This document shows, in pieces, positions 45,301 through 54,461 of a DNA stretch of 64,000 nt; position 1 is the stretch's first letter, and every line of letters starts with the position of its first letter. The DNA comes from Oscillospiraceae bacterium (lineage in GTDB: Bacteria; Bacillota; Clostridia; UMGS1840; HGM11507): positions 1-64,000 of the forward strand of contig SVKB01000007.1 of NCBI GenBank assembly GCA_015068665.1, read 5' to 3'. A model generated the notes under the pieces. That model worked only from the letters and a program-made list of their open reading frames with translations. It searched no databases and was not told the DNA's origin. Position numbers and translations under genes: made by a program.

Positions 45301-46830
45301 ATGGAAAGAGAAATATGTAAAAAAGAAGGAATCAGGCTGACTCTGAAATCCGAATGTAAACAAAATTGCGACTGGGATATAATTGTTCCTGATTCAAAGC
45401 CGGATATTGTAAAAATAATCAAAACAGACGGTGCTGTATCAATACAATCTAAAGAAATAACTGCAGACCGTGCAGTTATTAACTGCAATGTCCGTGTGAA
45501 TATAATTTATACCGGTGCTGATGAAAAAACATCTGCCAGAAATATAGAATGTACTCATAATGTCAATTGTATAATGAGCGCAAACGGAATGAAGCCGGAT
45601 ATGATTTTATCTTTGGATGCATCCTTGGAAAAGCTTACGGCAAATATAATAAACAGTAGAAAGCTTAATGTAAGCTGTAATATAGTTTGTACCGGTGAAG
45701 CCTATGAAAGCTATGTAATAGATTACATTGATTTGATAGAGGGGGATGGGCTTAAATACAAAACTTCGGATGTAGAAGGATTGAACCTTGTAGATTGTAT
45801 TGAGGAAAAGCTTTCGTTAAGTGACGAAATTGAAATTCCGTCAGGTAAAAGCAGTGCCGAATGTATTCTTGAAATAAAACCTGTATTTACCGATATGGAT
45901 ATAAAAAATGCGGGCGGAAAATTTGTGTTACGCGGAAATGTTAATGTTACAACTGTTTATAACAGCACTTCCGATAGTGACGGAATTCAGTATATGGTAA
46001 ACGAAACTCCGGTTAATGAAATAGTGGATTCTCCCTATGTCAGTGAGGATGCTGTCGTGGATTGTGAGGTGTCCGTTTCAAATTTTAATTACATACTTAA
46101 AGAAAATCCGGAAGGAGAGAAGAGAAGAATTAAATATACCTGCGACGTCGATATTGAGGGTAAGGTTTTTGAACGAATAAATATTTCTCCGATATGTGAT
46201 GTGTACAGTGTTTGTAATGATATAGAAATGAAAACGGATAAATGTCATCTTGATTTATTCGGAAAAAATGAAGCAGGGCAGATAAGACTGAGAGAGGTTA
46301 TAACTACCGGTAACAAAAAGGATATTCAGCGGATTATCTGTGTAAATGCCAAATCCTTAGTAGATAAGATTTACAAAGACTCTTCACAGCTAAAGCTTAA
46401 TGGAAGAATAGTGGCAGAGCTTATGTATCAGTCGGTTGGAAACGAATTATGTAACGTAAAAAGTGAATTTCCGTTTGAAAGCTTTATTGATGCCGGTGAA
46501 CTTCATGAATATACAAACTATGAATTGAAAAATTGGGTTGAAGCCTGTTCTTATAATATTTTGTCTCCTGACTCTGTCGAAATCCGAGTGAGTGTAGGAT
46601 ATAAAATTAAAGTGAAAAACACAAAGGAACTAAGTTATGTGAAGGAATATAAGATTTTAGGAAAAAGCAATGAGTGTAAAAAGGGAATTTCGGTAATTTT
46701 CTGCAACGGAACTGAACAGCTTTGGGATATTGCAAAAAAATACAAAACAACCGCAGAGGAAATTCTTAAAGTGAATGAACTTAAAGGGGAGGATGAGATT
46801 ATAAAAGGAATTAAATTACTGATTCCGTAA
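45301..46830 (+). CDS. SPOCS (DUF3794) and LysM domain sporulation protein
   Basis: 509 residues behind TTGGAGG. Several DUF3794/SPOCS repeats are visible, the first as CDWDIIVPDSKPDIVKIIKTDG, later ones around 165-290 and 300-440. A C-terminal LysM domain (about 463-508, LWDIAKKYKTTAEEILKVNEL) should bind peptidoglycan. Homologues are widespread in spore-forming Clostridia and are thought to join coat and cortex; the function is not settled. No signal peptide, fitting a mother-cell cytoplasmic protein. It is six bases upstream of spoIIP under one sigma-E-type promoter. Confidence 0.85.
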   Translation: MEREICKKEGIRLTLKSECKQNCDWDIIVPDSKPDIVKIIKTDGAVSIQSKEITADRAVINCNVRVNIIYTGADEKTSARNIECTHNVNCIMSANGMKPDMILSLDASLEKLTANIINSRKLNVSCNIVCTGEAYESYVIDYIDLIEGDGLKYKTSDVEGLNLVDCIEEKLSLSDEIEIPSGKSSAECILEIKPVFTDMDIKNAGGKFVLRGNVNVTTVYNSTSDSDGIQYMVNETPVNEIVDSPYVSEDAVVDCEVSVSNFNYILKENPEGEKRRIKYTCDVDIEGKVFERINISPICDVYSVCNDIEMKTDKCHLDLFGKNEAGQIRLREVITTGNKKDIQRIICVNAKSLVDKIYKDSSQLKLNGRIVAELMYQSVGNELCNVKSEFPFESFIDAGELHEYTNYELKNWVEACSYNILSPDSVEIRVSVGYKIKVKNTKELSYVKEYKILGKSNECKKGISVIFCNGTEQLWDIAKKYKTTAEEILKVNELKGEDEIIKGIKLLIP

Positions 46831-46836
46831 TATATT

Positions 46837-47991
46837 ATGAAAAACACAAGAATGTTGATAGTAAACATCAGAAAAATTATCAGATACTTAGTATTACTTG
46901 CTTTTATAGTCAGCTTACTGTGTTCATTAGCGTTGAATAAACAGGATATTTTAGAAAAGCATCTGACAGTAAAGAGTGCCGATATAGAATTTCTTGGAAA
47001 AAATCTTCCGATTCTTATGCATAAAAGAAATACGGAAATCAGGATAAGAATAACGGAATTGTTTAGTATTTTATTAAATGAAAATCTTATGCAACCTGTT
47101 AATATATTCAGCAGAAATATTTTCTTTATCTCAACTGTACAGAAAAAAATGTCAGAGTACTTCGGATATAGTGATGAAAGCAATAATTACTATATTCCCA
47201 AAATTATTGAGAAATACTTTGGTGAAGCAGGCGAGGGGAAAAAATATAAAAAAGCTACCGAGAGAACCGTTGTATCCGTGCACACGGGTGCAGGTGAAAC
47301 CGGTAAACACGGTATTACACTGGATAATAAGACAAAATATCAGGTGAATCTTGAAAAAATATACAATTCACCGCTTAAGATTGACAAAAAATCCGTGCTA
47401 ATCGTTCATACTCACGGCAGTGAAGGGTATAATCCTGATGATCGAAGTGAGAATCTTAATGAAAATGTGATAAGAATTGGTCGGGAAATGAAAAATATTT
47501 TTGAAGAAAATGGAATAAAAGTTTATCACAGCGAAAAAATGCACGATATTCCAAAATTCAATAATTCTTACAGAAATTCACTTGCAACGGTGAATGAAAT
47601 GATGGAAAAACACCCGGATATAGGTGTAGTTCTTGATATACACAGGGATGCAATGATTTCTGCTTCCGGTGAAGTTTTTAAGGTGGTTTGTGAGGATAAT
47701 GATGTTAAAAATGCACAGGTAATGTTCGTTGTAGGAACAAATGAAGGTGGGTTGTCACACGATAAATGGCGTGAAAACTTAAATTTTGCAGTAAAGTGTC
47801 AGGAGAAAATTAACGGGCTTATGCCAAATCTTGCGCGTCCGATTAATTTGCGGTCAGAAAGGTTCAATCAGCACACAACCGGATGCTCGGTTATAATTGA
47901 GGTAGGAACAAACGGAAATACGCTGGAAGAGGCCATAAGGGCAGCAAAAATGACTGCCCGGGCTATATCAGATGTCATTAAATCGCATTAA
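46837..47991 (+). CDS. spoIIP: Stage II sporulation protein P (engulfment amidase)
   Basis: 384 residues. One N-terminal membrane segment (about 15-33) is followed by an outward-facing region and the SpoIIP amidase domain: VLIVHTHGSEGYNPDD (zinc His), VVLDIHRDAM, FVVGTNEGG and CSVIIEVGTNGNTLEEA with the catalytic Glu. With SpoIID and SpoIIM it remodels wall peptidoglycan during engulfment. No obvious own ribosome site beyond the end of the preceding gene; coupling is likely. Confidence 0.93.
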   Translation: MKNTRMLIVNIRKIIRYLVLLAFIVSLLCSLALNKQDILEKHLTVKSADIEFLGKNLPILMHKRNTEIRIRITELFSILLNENLMQPVNIFSRNIFFISTVQKKMSEYFGYSDESNNYYIPKIIEKYFGEAGEGKKYKKATERTVVSVHTGAGETGKHGITLDNKTKYQVNLEKIYNSPLKIDKKSVLIVHTHGSEGYNPDDRSENLNENVIRIGREMKNIFEENGIKVYHSEKMHDIPKFNNSYRNSLATVNEMMEKHPDIGVVLDIHRDAMISASGEVFKVVCEDNDVKNAQVMFVVGTNEGGLSHDKWRENLNFAVKCQEKINGLMPNLARPINLRSERFNQHTTGCSVIIEVGTNGNTLEEAIRAAKMTARAISDVIKSH

Positions 47992-48013
47992 AAGAGCAGG
48001 AAACTGCTCTTTT
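47990..48013 (+). terminator. spoIIP terminator, copy 1
   Basis: GAGCAG/CTGCTC stem with a GAAA loop at 47994-48009, then four T. The hairpin is duplicated at 48261-48275. Confidence 0.8.
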
Positions 48014-48259
48014 CAGACTGTCGAAAAAGTCGGTCTACCGCAAAAAAATAAAAAAATCTCTATAATGTCGATAAATAAAAATATTTATAATTCTAAGTGA
48101 AATGGCAAGGGAATCATCGAGAACCCCTTGCCATTCTTTGCTTTTCACCAAAATGAGCCTTGCCGTACTTTTGTACTGTCTACATTCATTTTGGTGAAAT
48201 ATCCCTTCCTTTTATCGAAGTCTGCCAGCGTGTCGATAGGTTTATCGACACGCTGAAAA
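48010..48259. mobile_element. 250-bp MITE-like element between duplicated terminator hairpins
   Basis: Imperfect 19-bp terminal inverted repeats (16 of 19 match): TTTTCAGACTGTCGAAAAA at 48010-48028 against the reverse complement of 48241-48259. It is flanked by 15-bp direct copies of AGCAGGAAACTGCTC at 47995-48009 and 48261-48275. The inside has no ORF of note but has three strong hairpins: 48101-48111/48125-48135 (11 bp), 48143-48156/48186-48199 (14 bp, with GTACTTTTGTAC nested inside) and 48226-48238/48243-48255 (13 bp). It looks like a non-autonomous element that landed in the spoIIP terminator and copied the whole hairpin as its target. Confidence 0.7.
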
Positions 48260-48282
48260 TAGCAGGAAACTGCTCTTTTTTT
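48260..48282 (+). terminator. spoIIP terminator, copy 2
   Basis: Second copy of the AGCAG-GAAA-CTGCT hairpin, here followed by seven T. It probably represents the original terminator tail. Confidence 0.8.
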
Positions 48283-48332
48283 GCTTTAAAATGTTGAAAA
48301 TTGATAACAGGTTAAAAAAATAACAAAATTTA

Positions 48333-48361
48333 TTTACTATTTTAAAGTTATTTGTTATAAT
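48333..48361 (+). promoter_or_regulatory. Sigma-A promoter of the hydrogenase operon
   Basis: TTTACT at 48333-48338, 17 bases, TATAAT at 48356-48361 with TGn at 48353-48355. Confidence 0.65.
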
Positions 48362-48410
48362 ATAAAAAAATATGTTTAATAAAATAATGTGTGAAACGGG
48401 AGGGAAAGAT

Positions 48411-48896
48411 ATGAGTAACATTGATTTCAGCATTGCTGATAAAATTCTTGACTCATACGGTAGAAAACAATCATCTCTTATTGCTATTATGCAGGATTTA
48501 CAGGCTGAATTTCACTATTTGCCTCAGGATATCCTTGAGTATATTGCAAAAGGGTTGGATTTAAGTATTGCAAAGGTGTATGGGGTTGCTACATTTTATG
48601 AAAATTTCTCATTGGAACCAAAGGGAAAATATATCATAAAAATTTGTGACGGTACAGCTTGCCACGTTAGAAAATCAATTCCTATTCTTGAAACCTTAAG
48701 AAAAGAACTTGGTCTTTCTGATAAAAAGCATACTACTGACGATATGATGTTTACTGTTGAAACTGTATCCTGTCTTGGTGCTTGCGGTCTTGCTCCTGCT
48801 GTTATGGTTAATGATACCGTGCACGGTTCAATGACTCCTGAAAAGGCTATAGCCCTACTTGAAGAAATTAAAGAGGAGGAAGAAAAAAATGCCTAA
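48411..48896 (+). CDS. hydC: Bifurcating [FeFe] hydrogenase subunit C (NuoE-like)
   Basis: 161 residues from ATG 48411 behind GGGAGGGAAAG. A thioredoxin-like 2Fe-2S domain with Cys in CDGTACHVR and CLGACGLAP, and the NuoE helical start DKILDSYGRKQSSLIAIMQDLQ. It carries electrons between the flavin subunit and the hydrogenase. It overlaps hydB by eight bases. Gene order C-B-A is that of trimeric NAD- and ferredoxin-coupled hydrogenases. Confidence 0.9.
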   Translation: MSNIDFSIADKILDSYGRKQSSLIAIMQDLQAEFHYLPQDILEYIAKGLDLSIAKVYGVATFYENFSLEPKGKYIIKICDGTACHVRKSIPILETLRKELGLSDKKHTTDDMMFTVETVSCLGACGLAPAVMVNDTVHGSMTPEKAIALLEEIKEEEEKNA

Positions 48897-50775
48897 AATT
48901 AACAGCGTTACCGAATTAAATGAATTAAGAGAACTGGCTAAAAAGAATCTCGGTCTTCAGAAGAAAAAGGTTCTTGTGTGCTGCGGTACCGGTTGCGTTG
49001 CCGGCGGTTCCCTGATAATTTATGACAGAATTAAAAAAGCATGCGAAGAAAAGGGGATCGATGTTTGCGTTGAGCTTCAGCATGAACCTCATGAAAACAA
49101 TATTGCTCTTAAGAAGAGTGGATGTCACGGCTTTTGTGAAATGGGACCTCTTCTAAAGATTGAGCCTTTAGGAATACTTTACATAAAGGTTAAGCCTGAT
49201 GATTGTGATGAAATCATTGAAAAAACAATTCTTAATGATGAAGTTATCGACAGATTATTATATAAGCTTGATGGTAAAACCTATCAGAGTCAGGAAGAAA
49301 TTCCTTTCTATAAAAAGCAGACAAGACTTGTTCTTGCTAACTGCGGTCAGAACGATGCAGAAGATATTCTTGAATATATCGCAAAAGGTGGTTATACAGC
49401 TTTTGAAAAGGCATTGTTCAATATGACTCCCGATGAAATATGTCAGGAGGTAGAGCTTTCCAAGCTTCGCGGACGAGGCGGTGGCGGTTTCCCGACTGCA
49501 AGAAAGTGGAAACAGGTACAAAGACAGGCTGAACCTGTAAAATATGTTGTTTGTAACGGTGACGAAGGTGACCCGGGTGCATTTATGGACAGAAGTATCA
49601 TGGAAGGTGACCCCCATAAAATGCTTGAAGGTATGATGATTGCCGGTATTGCAACAGGCGCTTCTGAGGGTTATATCTATGTTCGTGCCGAATATCCGCT
49701 GGCTGTCAGCAGATTAAATGTTGCTATAAGTAAAGCAAGAGAATACGGTTTACTGGGTGAAAATATCCTTGGCTCCGATTTCTCATTTGATATTCACATT
49801 AACAAGGGTGCAGGTGCGTTTGTTTGTGGTGAAGGCAGTGCTCTTACCGCATCAATTGAAGGTTCAAGAGGTATGCCGAGAGTTAAGCCTCCGAGAACTG
49901 TTGAAAAAGGGCTTTTTGGTAAGCCTACAGTTCTTAATAATGTTGAAACCTTTGCCAATGTTCCTCTTATTATCTCTAACGGTGCTGAATGGTATAAAGG
50001 CATCGGTACTGAAAACAGTCCCGGTACAAAAGCATTCGCGTTAACAGGTAATGTTGTAAATACAGGTCTTATTGAGGTTCCTATGGGAACAACCTTAAGA
50101 GAGGTTATTTTCGATATCGGTGGCGGTATCAAAAACGGCAAAAATTTTAAAGCTGTTCAGATCGGCGGTCCTTCGGGCGGTTGCTTGTGCTTACTTGATG
50201 AGCATCTTGATTTGCCAATGGATTTCGACTCTCTTAAGAAGGTTGGAGCTATGATTGGTTCAGGTGGTCTTGTTGTTATGGATGACAGTACCTGTATGGT
50301 TGAGGTTTCGAGATTCTTTATGAATTTCACTCAGAATGAATCCTGCGGAAAATGTGTTCCTTGCCGTGAAGGTACAAAGAGAATGCTTGAAATTCTTGAA
50401 AAGATTGTTGGTGGTAAAGGAACTGTTGAGGATATCGAAATGCTTGAAGAGCTGTCAGATACAATTTCAAGTACAGCACTTTGCGGTCTTGGAAAAACAG
50501 CATCCTTCCCGATTCAGAGTACATTAAGATATTTCAGAGACGAGTATCTTGCTCATGTTGTAGATAAAAAGTGTCCTGCCGGCGACTGTCAGGCTCTTAA
50601 GAATTATTACATTGATAAGGACTTATGTAAGGGCTGCTCCAAGTGTGCAAGAAACTGTCCTGTTAATGCAATAAGCGGTGAAATCAAGAAGCCGTTTGTT
50701 ATTGATACCGAAAAATGTATCAAGTGCGGTGCTTGTGTTGATAATTGTGCATTCAAAGCGGTTAAGGAGGGATAA
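48889..50775 (+). CDS. hydB: Bifurcating [FeFe] hydrogenase subunit B (NuoF-like)
   Basis: 628 residues from ATG 48889 with AGAGGAGGA upstream. An N-terminal 2Fe-2S thioredoxin-like part (CCGTGCVAGG, CHGFCEMGP) leads to the NuoF core with the NAD/FMN motifs GRGGGGFPTARKW and CNGDEGDPGAFMDR, the 4Fe-4S motif ESCGKCVPCREGT, and two C-terminal ferredoxin clusters (CKGCSKCARNCP, CIKCGACVDNC). This is the flavin subunit where electrons from NADH and reduced ferredoxin are joined. Two bases separate it from hydA. Confidence 0.94.
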   Translation: MPKINSVTELNELRELAKKNLGLQKKKVLVCCGTGCVAGGSLIIYDRIKKACEEKGIDVCVELQHEPHENNIALKKSGCHGFCEMGPLLKIEPLGILYIKVKPDDCDEIIEKTILNDEVIDRLLYKLDGKTYQSQEEIPFYKKQTRLVLANCGQNDAEDILEYIAKGGYTAFEKALFNMTPDEICQEVELSKLRGRGGGGFPTARKWKQVQRQAEPVKYVVCNGDEGDPGAFMDRSIMEGDPHKMLEGMMIAGIATGASEGYIYVRAEYPLAVSRLNVAISKAREYGLLGENILGSDFSFDIHINKGAGAFVCGEGSALTASIEGSRGMPRVKPPRTVEKGLFGKPTVLNNVETFANVPLIISNGAEWYKGIGTENSPGTKAFALTGNVVNTGLIEVPMGTTLREVIFDIGGGIKNGKNFKAVQIGGPSGGCLCLLDEHLDLPMDFDSLKKVGAMIGSGGLVVMDDSTCMVEVSRFFMNFTQNESCGKCVPCREGTKRMLEILEKIVGGKGTVEDIEMLEELSDTISSTALCGLGKTASFPIQSTLRYFRDEYLAHVVDKKCPAGDCQALKNYYIDKDLCKGCSKCARNCPVNAISGEIKKPFVIDTEKCIKCGACVDNCAFKAVKEG

Positions 50776-50777
50776 TT

Positions 50778-52475
50778 ATGGCTAAAGGTGTTATGTATAT
50801 AGATGGCAGAAGAGTTGAGTTTGACGGAGAACAAAATGTTTTGCAGGTTATAAGAAAAGCCGGCATTGAAATCCCTACCTTCTGTTATTATTCAGAGCTT
50901 TCTGTTCACGGCGCCTGCCGTATGTGTGTTGTTGAAAATGAATGGGGCGGTATTGAAGCTTCCTGCTCAATGGAACCACGTGACCAGATGAAGATTAAAA
51001 CTAATACAAAGAAATTATTAAAGCATAGAAGAATGATTCTTGAGCTTTTACTTGCTGCTCACTGCAGAGATTGTACAATTTGCAGCCATAACGGTAAATG
51101 TAAGCTTCAGAAATTGGCGCTTCAGTTTGGTATCAGTAAGGTAAGATTCAATGATACCAGAGTGCTTGAGCCTAAGGATGAAACCAGTCTTGCAATCGAC
51201 AGAGATATGAATAAGTGTATTCTTTGCGGTGACTGTGTTCGTGTTTGTGATGAAATTATGGGTATGGGTGTAATTGACTTTACATACCGTGGTTCAGAAA
51301 TGAAGGTTACCCCGGCTTTTAACCGTAGTATTATTGATACCGACTGTATCGGATGCGGACAGTGTGCTACTGCTTGTCCTACCGGTGCTATTACAGTTAA
51401 AAGAGATATTGGTAAGGTTTGGGATGCAATACACGATGAAGAAAAGCGTGTTGTATTCCAGATTGCTCCTGCTGTTCGTGTTGCAATCGGTGAAGAATTC
51501 CACATGGACAAGGGCATAAATGTAATGGGTAAGCTTGTTGCTTCGTTAAAGAGAATGGGTGTAGATGAGGTGTTTGATACAACCCTTGGTGCCGATTTAA
51601 CTGTTCTTGAAGAATCTAAGGAATTTTTGGAAAGACTTGAAAACGGTGGTAAATTCCCAATGTTTACATCTTGTTGTCCGGGTTGGATCAACTATATTGA
51701 AAAGAGAAAACCTGAGCTTGTTCACAATATTTCCTCCTGTAAATCTCCGATGGAAATGTTTGGTGCGGTTTTAAAAGAGCATTATAAGGAAATGGAAGCA
51801 ACTGACGGTAAGGAAACCTATGTTGTTGCTGTTATGCCTTGCTCCGCTAAAAAGATTGAAGCAGGCAGAGAAGAATTCATCAGAGATAACAAGGCTGATG
51901 TTGACTGTGTAATTACCACTCAGGAATTGGCAGTTATGATAAAGGAAAGCGGTATTCAGTTTAAAGAGCTTGAAGAAGAAGCTCCTGATATGCCATTCGG
52001 TTTAGGCAGTGGTTCCGGTGTTATCTTTGGTGCTACCGGTGGTGTTGCTGAGGCTGTTATCAGAAGATGCTGCGAGGAAAAGAGCACCAATTCTTTAATA
52101 GAAATTGAATTTTGTGGTGTAAGAGGCATGCAGTCTGTGAAAGAAACTTCTATTACAGTTGGCGACAAGGAAATCAAAATCGCAGTTGTTCACGGTCTTA
52201 AGAATGCTCAGGAATTACTTAAGAAGCTTGAAGCAAATGAAGTTTACTATGATCTTGTAGAAGTAATGGCTTGTCCCGGCGGATGTGTTGGCGGTGCAGG
52301 TCAGCCTTTAGGCTTTACTCCTGAAAAGATCAAGCGTGCAAAAGGCTTATACAGTGCAGATAAATTATCTCAGATTAAGCGTTCGGAAGATAATCCTACA
52401 ATTAACACTCTTTATGACGGTATATTAAAGGGCAGAACTCACGAGCTTTTACATGTTCATTATAATTTCAAATAA
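50778..52475 (+). CDS. hydA: [FeFe] hydrogenase catalytic subunit (group A, HydA)
   Basis: 565 residues behind AAGGAGGG. From the N terminus: plant-type 2Fe-2S (CYYSELSVHGACRMC), a His-ligated cluster (HCRDCTICSHNGKC), two 4Fe-4S clusters (CILCGDCVRVC, CIGCGQCATAC) and the H-cluster domain. H-cluster motifs are TSCCPGW, MPCSAKKIEA and MACPGGCVGGAGQP. It reduces protons to H2 with NADH and reduced ferredoxin, disposing of fermentation electrons. The HydEFG maturases are not in the window. Confidence 0.96.
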   Translation: MAKGVMYIDGRRVEFDGEQNVLQVIRKAGIEIPTFCYYSELSVHGACRMCVVENEWGGIEASCSMEPRDQMKIKTNTKKLLKHRRMILELLLAAHCRDCTICSHNGKCKLQKLALQFGISKVRFNDTRVLEPKDETSLAIDRDMNKCILCGDCVRVCDEIMGMGVIDFTYRGSEMKVTPAFNRSIIDTDCIGCGQCATACPTGAITVKRDIGKVWDAIHDEEKRVVFQIAPAVRVAIGEEFHMDKGINVMGKLVASLKRMGVDEVFDTTLGADLTVLEESKEFLERLENGGKFPMFTSCCPGWINYIEKRKPELVHNISSCKSPMEMFGAVLKEHYKEMEATDGKETYVVAVMPCSAKKIEAGREEFIRDNKADVDCVITTQELAVMIKESGIQFKELEEEAPDMPFGLGSGSGVIFGATGGVAEAVIRRCCEEKSTNSLIEIEFCGVRGMQSVKETSITVGDKEIKIAVVHGLKNAQELLKKLEANEVYYDLVEVMACPGGCVGGAGQPLGFTPEKIKRAKGLYSADKLSQIKRSEDNPTINTLYDGILKGRTHELLHVHYNFK

Positions 52476-52491
52476 TAAAGCATATAATCTG

Positions 52492-52524
52492 AAAAACTGG
52501 CAGGTTTTACCTGTCAGTTTTTTG
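52492..52524 (+). terminator. Terminator of hydCBA
   Basis: A stem AAAACTGGCAGGT with one internal G-T pair against ACCTGTCAGTTTT, loop TTT, then T run. Confidence 0.85.
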
Positions 52525-52552
52525 TATTGTAAAAGCTTTCTTAATTTATAAT
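52523..52552 (+). promoter_or_regulatory. Possible forespore (sigma-G-like) promoter of spoVACDE
   Basis: TGTATT at 52523-52528 and TATAATA from 52547, 18-base spacer, one mismatch from the sigma-G -10 element. TATAAT would equally suit sigma-A, so this is weak. Confidence 0.35.
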
Positions 52553-52573
52553 AAATAAAAAGGATGTGTAACT

Positions 52574-53026
52574 ATGAAAAAAATAACAACTGCACAATAT
52601 AAAGAAATGCTTGATAATATAACTCCCGGGTCATCATTTTTACTAAAAAGCCTCCGTGCGTTTTTGATAGGTGGGGCTATATGTATGATTGCACAGTTTA
52701 TATGCAATTATCTTATTGGTTTAAATTTATCACAAAATGATGCGTCAACCTTTACATCAATAATAATGATATTAATAAGTGCTGTTTTGACCGGGCTCAA
52801 TGTATACGGTAAAATTGCAAAATTTGCAGGCGCCGGAACTCTTGTTCCCATAACAGGCTTTGCAAATGCCGTAGTATCACCGGCTATGGAATTTAAAACA
52901 GAGGGATATATTCTCGGATTAGGAGCGAAAATGTTTATTATAGCAGGCCCTGTTATTGTTTACGGTGTTCTCACATCAGTTATTTGCGGATTTTTGCTAT
53001 TAATTTTCAGGACGGTGATAGGATAA
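52574..53026 (+). CDS. spoVAC: Stage V sporulation protein AC
   Basis: 150 residues with about four membrane helices. FLIGGAICMIAQFICNYL and KFAGAGTLVPITGFANAVVSPAMEFKTEG are the SpoVAC/AE family hallmarks. SpoVAC is a mechanosensitive-like channel part of the dipicolinic acid transport system of the spore inner membrane. Stop overlaps the spoVAD start (TAATG). Confidence 0.94.
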   Translation: MKKITTAQYKEMLDNITPGSSFLLKSLRAFLIGGAICMIAQFICNYLIGLNLSQNDASTFTSIIMILISAVLTGLNVYGKIAKFAGAGTLVPITGFANAVVSPAMEFKTEGYILGLGAKMFIIAGPVIVYGVLTSVICGFLLLIFRTVIG

Positions 53027-54030
53027 TGAAAAAAATCGGAAAACAAACAATTAGTTTAAATAATTCTCCTGTGATTACCGGTTGGTTTTCAATTGTAGGA
53101 CCAAAGGAGGGGGAGGGCCCCTTAAATAAATATTTCGATGTGGTTTTAGAAGATTCTGTTTTTGGGGAAGCCAGTTGGGAAAAAGCTGAAAGTAAATTGA
53201 TTCAGACATCGGTTGAAGGGGCTATTTCCAAAGCAGGCTTGTCTATTAATGATATTGATTACATTTTTGCAGGGGATCTTCTTAACCAATGTACATCAAG
53301 CTGTTTTGGGTTAAGAGCACTTAATATTTCTTTTTTCGGAATATACGGTGCATGCTCAACAATGGCAGAGTCTATGCTTTTATCTTCAGTTTTTGTTGAC
53401 GGTGAATACGGCGAGAATATTGTTGCCGCGACATCCTCTCATTTTTGCTCTGCAGAAAGACAGTTCCGTTTTCCTCTTGAATATGGAGGGACACGCCCGG
53501 AAACCTCACAGCGAACGGTTACCGGCTCGGGTGCGGTGGTAATTTCGAAAAAAGGAAACGGACCTAAAATAAAAAGAGTTACACCGGGAAAGATTGTAGA
53601 TCTTGGAATTAAGGATGCTAACAATATGGGAGCGGCAATGGCCCCCGCTGCCGCCGATACTTTAATAGCATTTTTAGATGATACCGGTGAAGATATTAAC
53701 AGTTATGACATGATATTAACCGGAGACCTGGGAAAAATCGGTTCTGATCTGTTAAAGGAAATTATTTTAAGAAACGGTTATAAAACTGATAAGCTGTATG
53801 ATTGCGGTCTATTGATTTTTGATCTGGAAAGTCAGGATGCACATTCAGGTGGTAGCGGTTGTGGATGCTCGGCATCAGTTTTATCAGGATATATTATGCA
53901 AAATCTTATTTCAAAACGTATAAGAAAAATGTTATTTATTGCAACCGGTGCATTGATGAGTCCTACTACAACTCAGCAGGGGGAAAATATACCGGGGATA
54001 GCACATCTTATTGAAATAACTTGTGATTAG
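53026..54030 (+). CDS. spoVAD: Stage V sporulation protein AD
   Basis: 334 residues from ATG 53026. Thiolase-like fold: KQTISLNNSPVITGWFSIVGPKEGEGPL, AGDLLNQCTSSCFGLR, and CGCSASVLSGYI. SpoVAD binds dipicolinic acid directly and is needed for its uptake into the forespore. The CSAS motif and TGALMSPTTTQQGENIPGIAHL are typical. Twelve bases precede spoVAE. Confidence 0.95.
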   Translation: MKKIGKQTISLNNSPVITGWFSIVGPKEGEGPLNKYFDVVLEDSVFGEASWEKAESKLIQTSVEGAISKAGLSINDIDYIFAGDLLNQCTSSCFGLRALNISFFGIYGACSTMAESMLLSSVFVDGEYGENIVAATSSHFCSAERQFRFPLEYGGTRPETSQRTVTGSGAVVISKKGNGPKIKRVTPGKIVDLGIKDANNMGAAMAPAAADTLIAFLDDTGEDINSYDMILTGDLGKIGSDLLKEIILRNGYKTDKLYDCGLLIFDLESQDAHSGGSGCGCSASVLSGYIMQNLISKRIRKMLFIATGALMSPTTTQQGENIPGIAHLIEITCD

Positions 54031-54041
54031 GAGTCGATTAT

Positions 54042-54398
54042 ATGGATTATGTACGAGCTTTTTTAGTTGGTGGTGCACTGTGCGTTATCGGGCAGCTTCT
54101 TATTGATTTTACAAAGCTTACTCCGGCAAGAATTCTTGTTATTTATGTTGTTTCCGGAACAATACTTACTGTTTTGGGGTTATATCAACCTTTGGTTGAA
54201 TTTGCAGGTTGCGGAGCAACCATTCCTCTTACCGGGTTTGGATATTCACTGGGGAAGGGTGTAATTGAAGGAATTGATAAAAACGGATTACTTGGTGTTT
54301 TTTCCGGTGGACTTGCAAAAACAAGTGCCGGAATTGCGGCAGCTGTGTTTTTTGGTTTTTTTGTCTCCCTGATATGTAAACCTAAAGATAAAAAATGA
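54042..54398 (+). CDS. spoVAE: Stage V sporulation protein AE (C-terminal family, spoVAEb-type)
   Basis: 118 residues with about three membrane helices. AFLVGGALCVIGQLLIDFT, PLVEFAGCGATIPLTGFGYSLGKG and the C-terminal GFFVSLICKP are typical. Partner of SpoVAC and SpoVAD in dipicolinate transport. The operon has the three-gene C-D-E arrangement usual in Clostridia, without spoVAA, AB or AF. Confidence 0.94.
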   Translation: MDYVRAFLVGGALCVIGQLLIDFTKLTPARILVIYVVSGTILTVLGLYQPLVEFAGCGATIPLTGFGYSLGKGVIEGIDKNGLLGVFSGGLAKTSAGIAAAVFFGFFVSLICKPKDKK

Positions 54399-54461
54399 TA
54401 TAATTATATCAAGTCGTTATTTCAAACAGTTTTCCAGAGCTTTTTTACAATTTTAGTTTTT

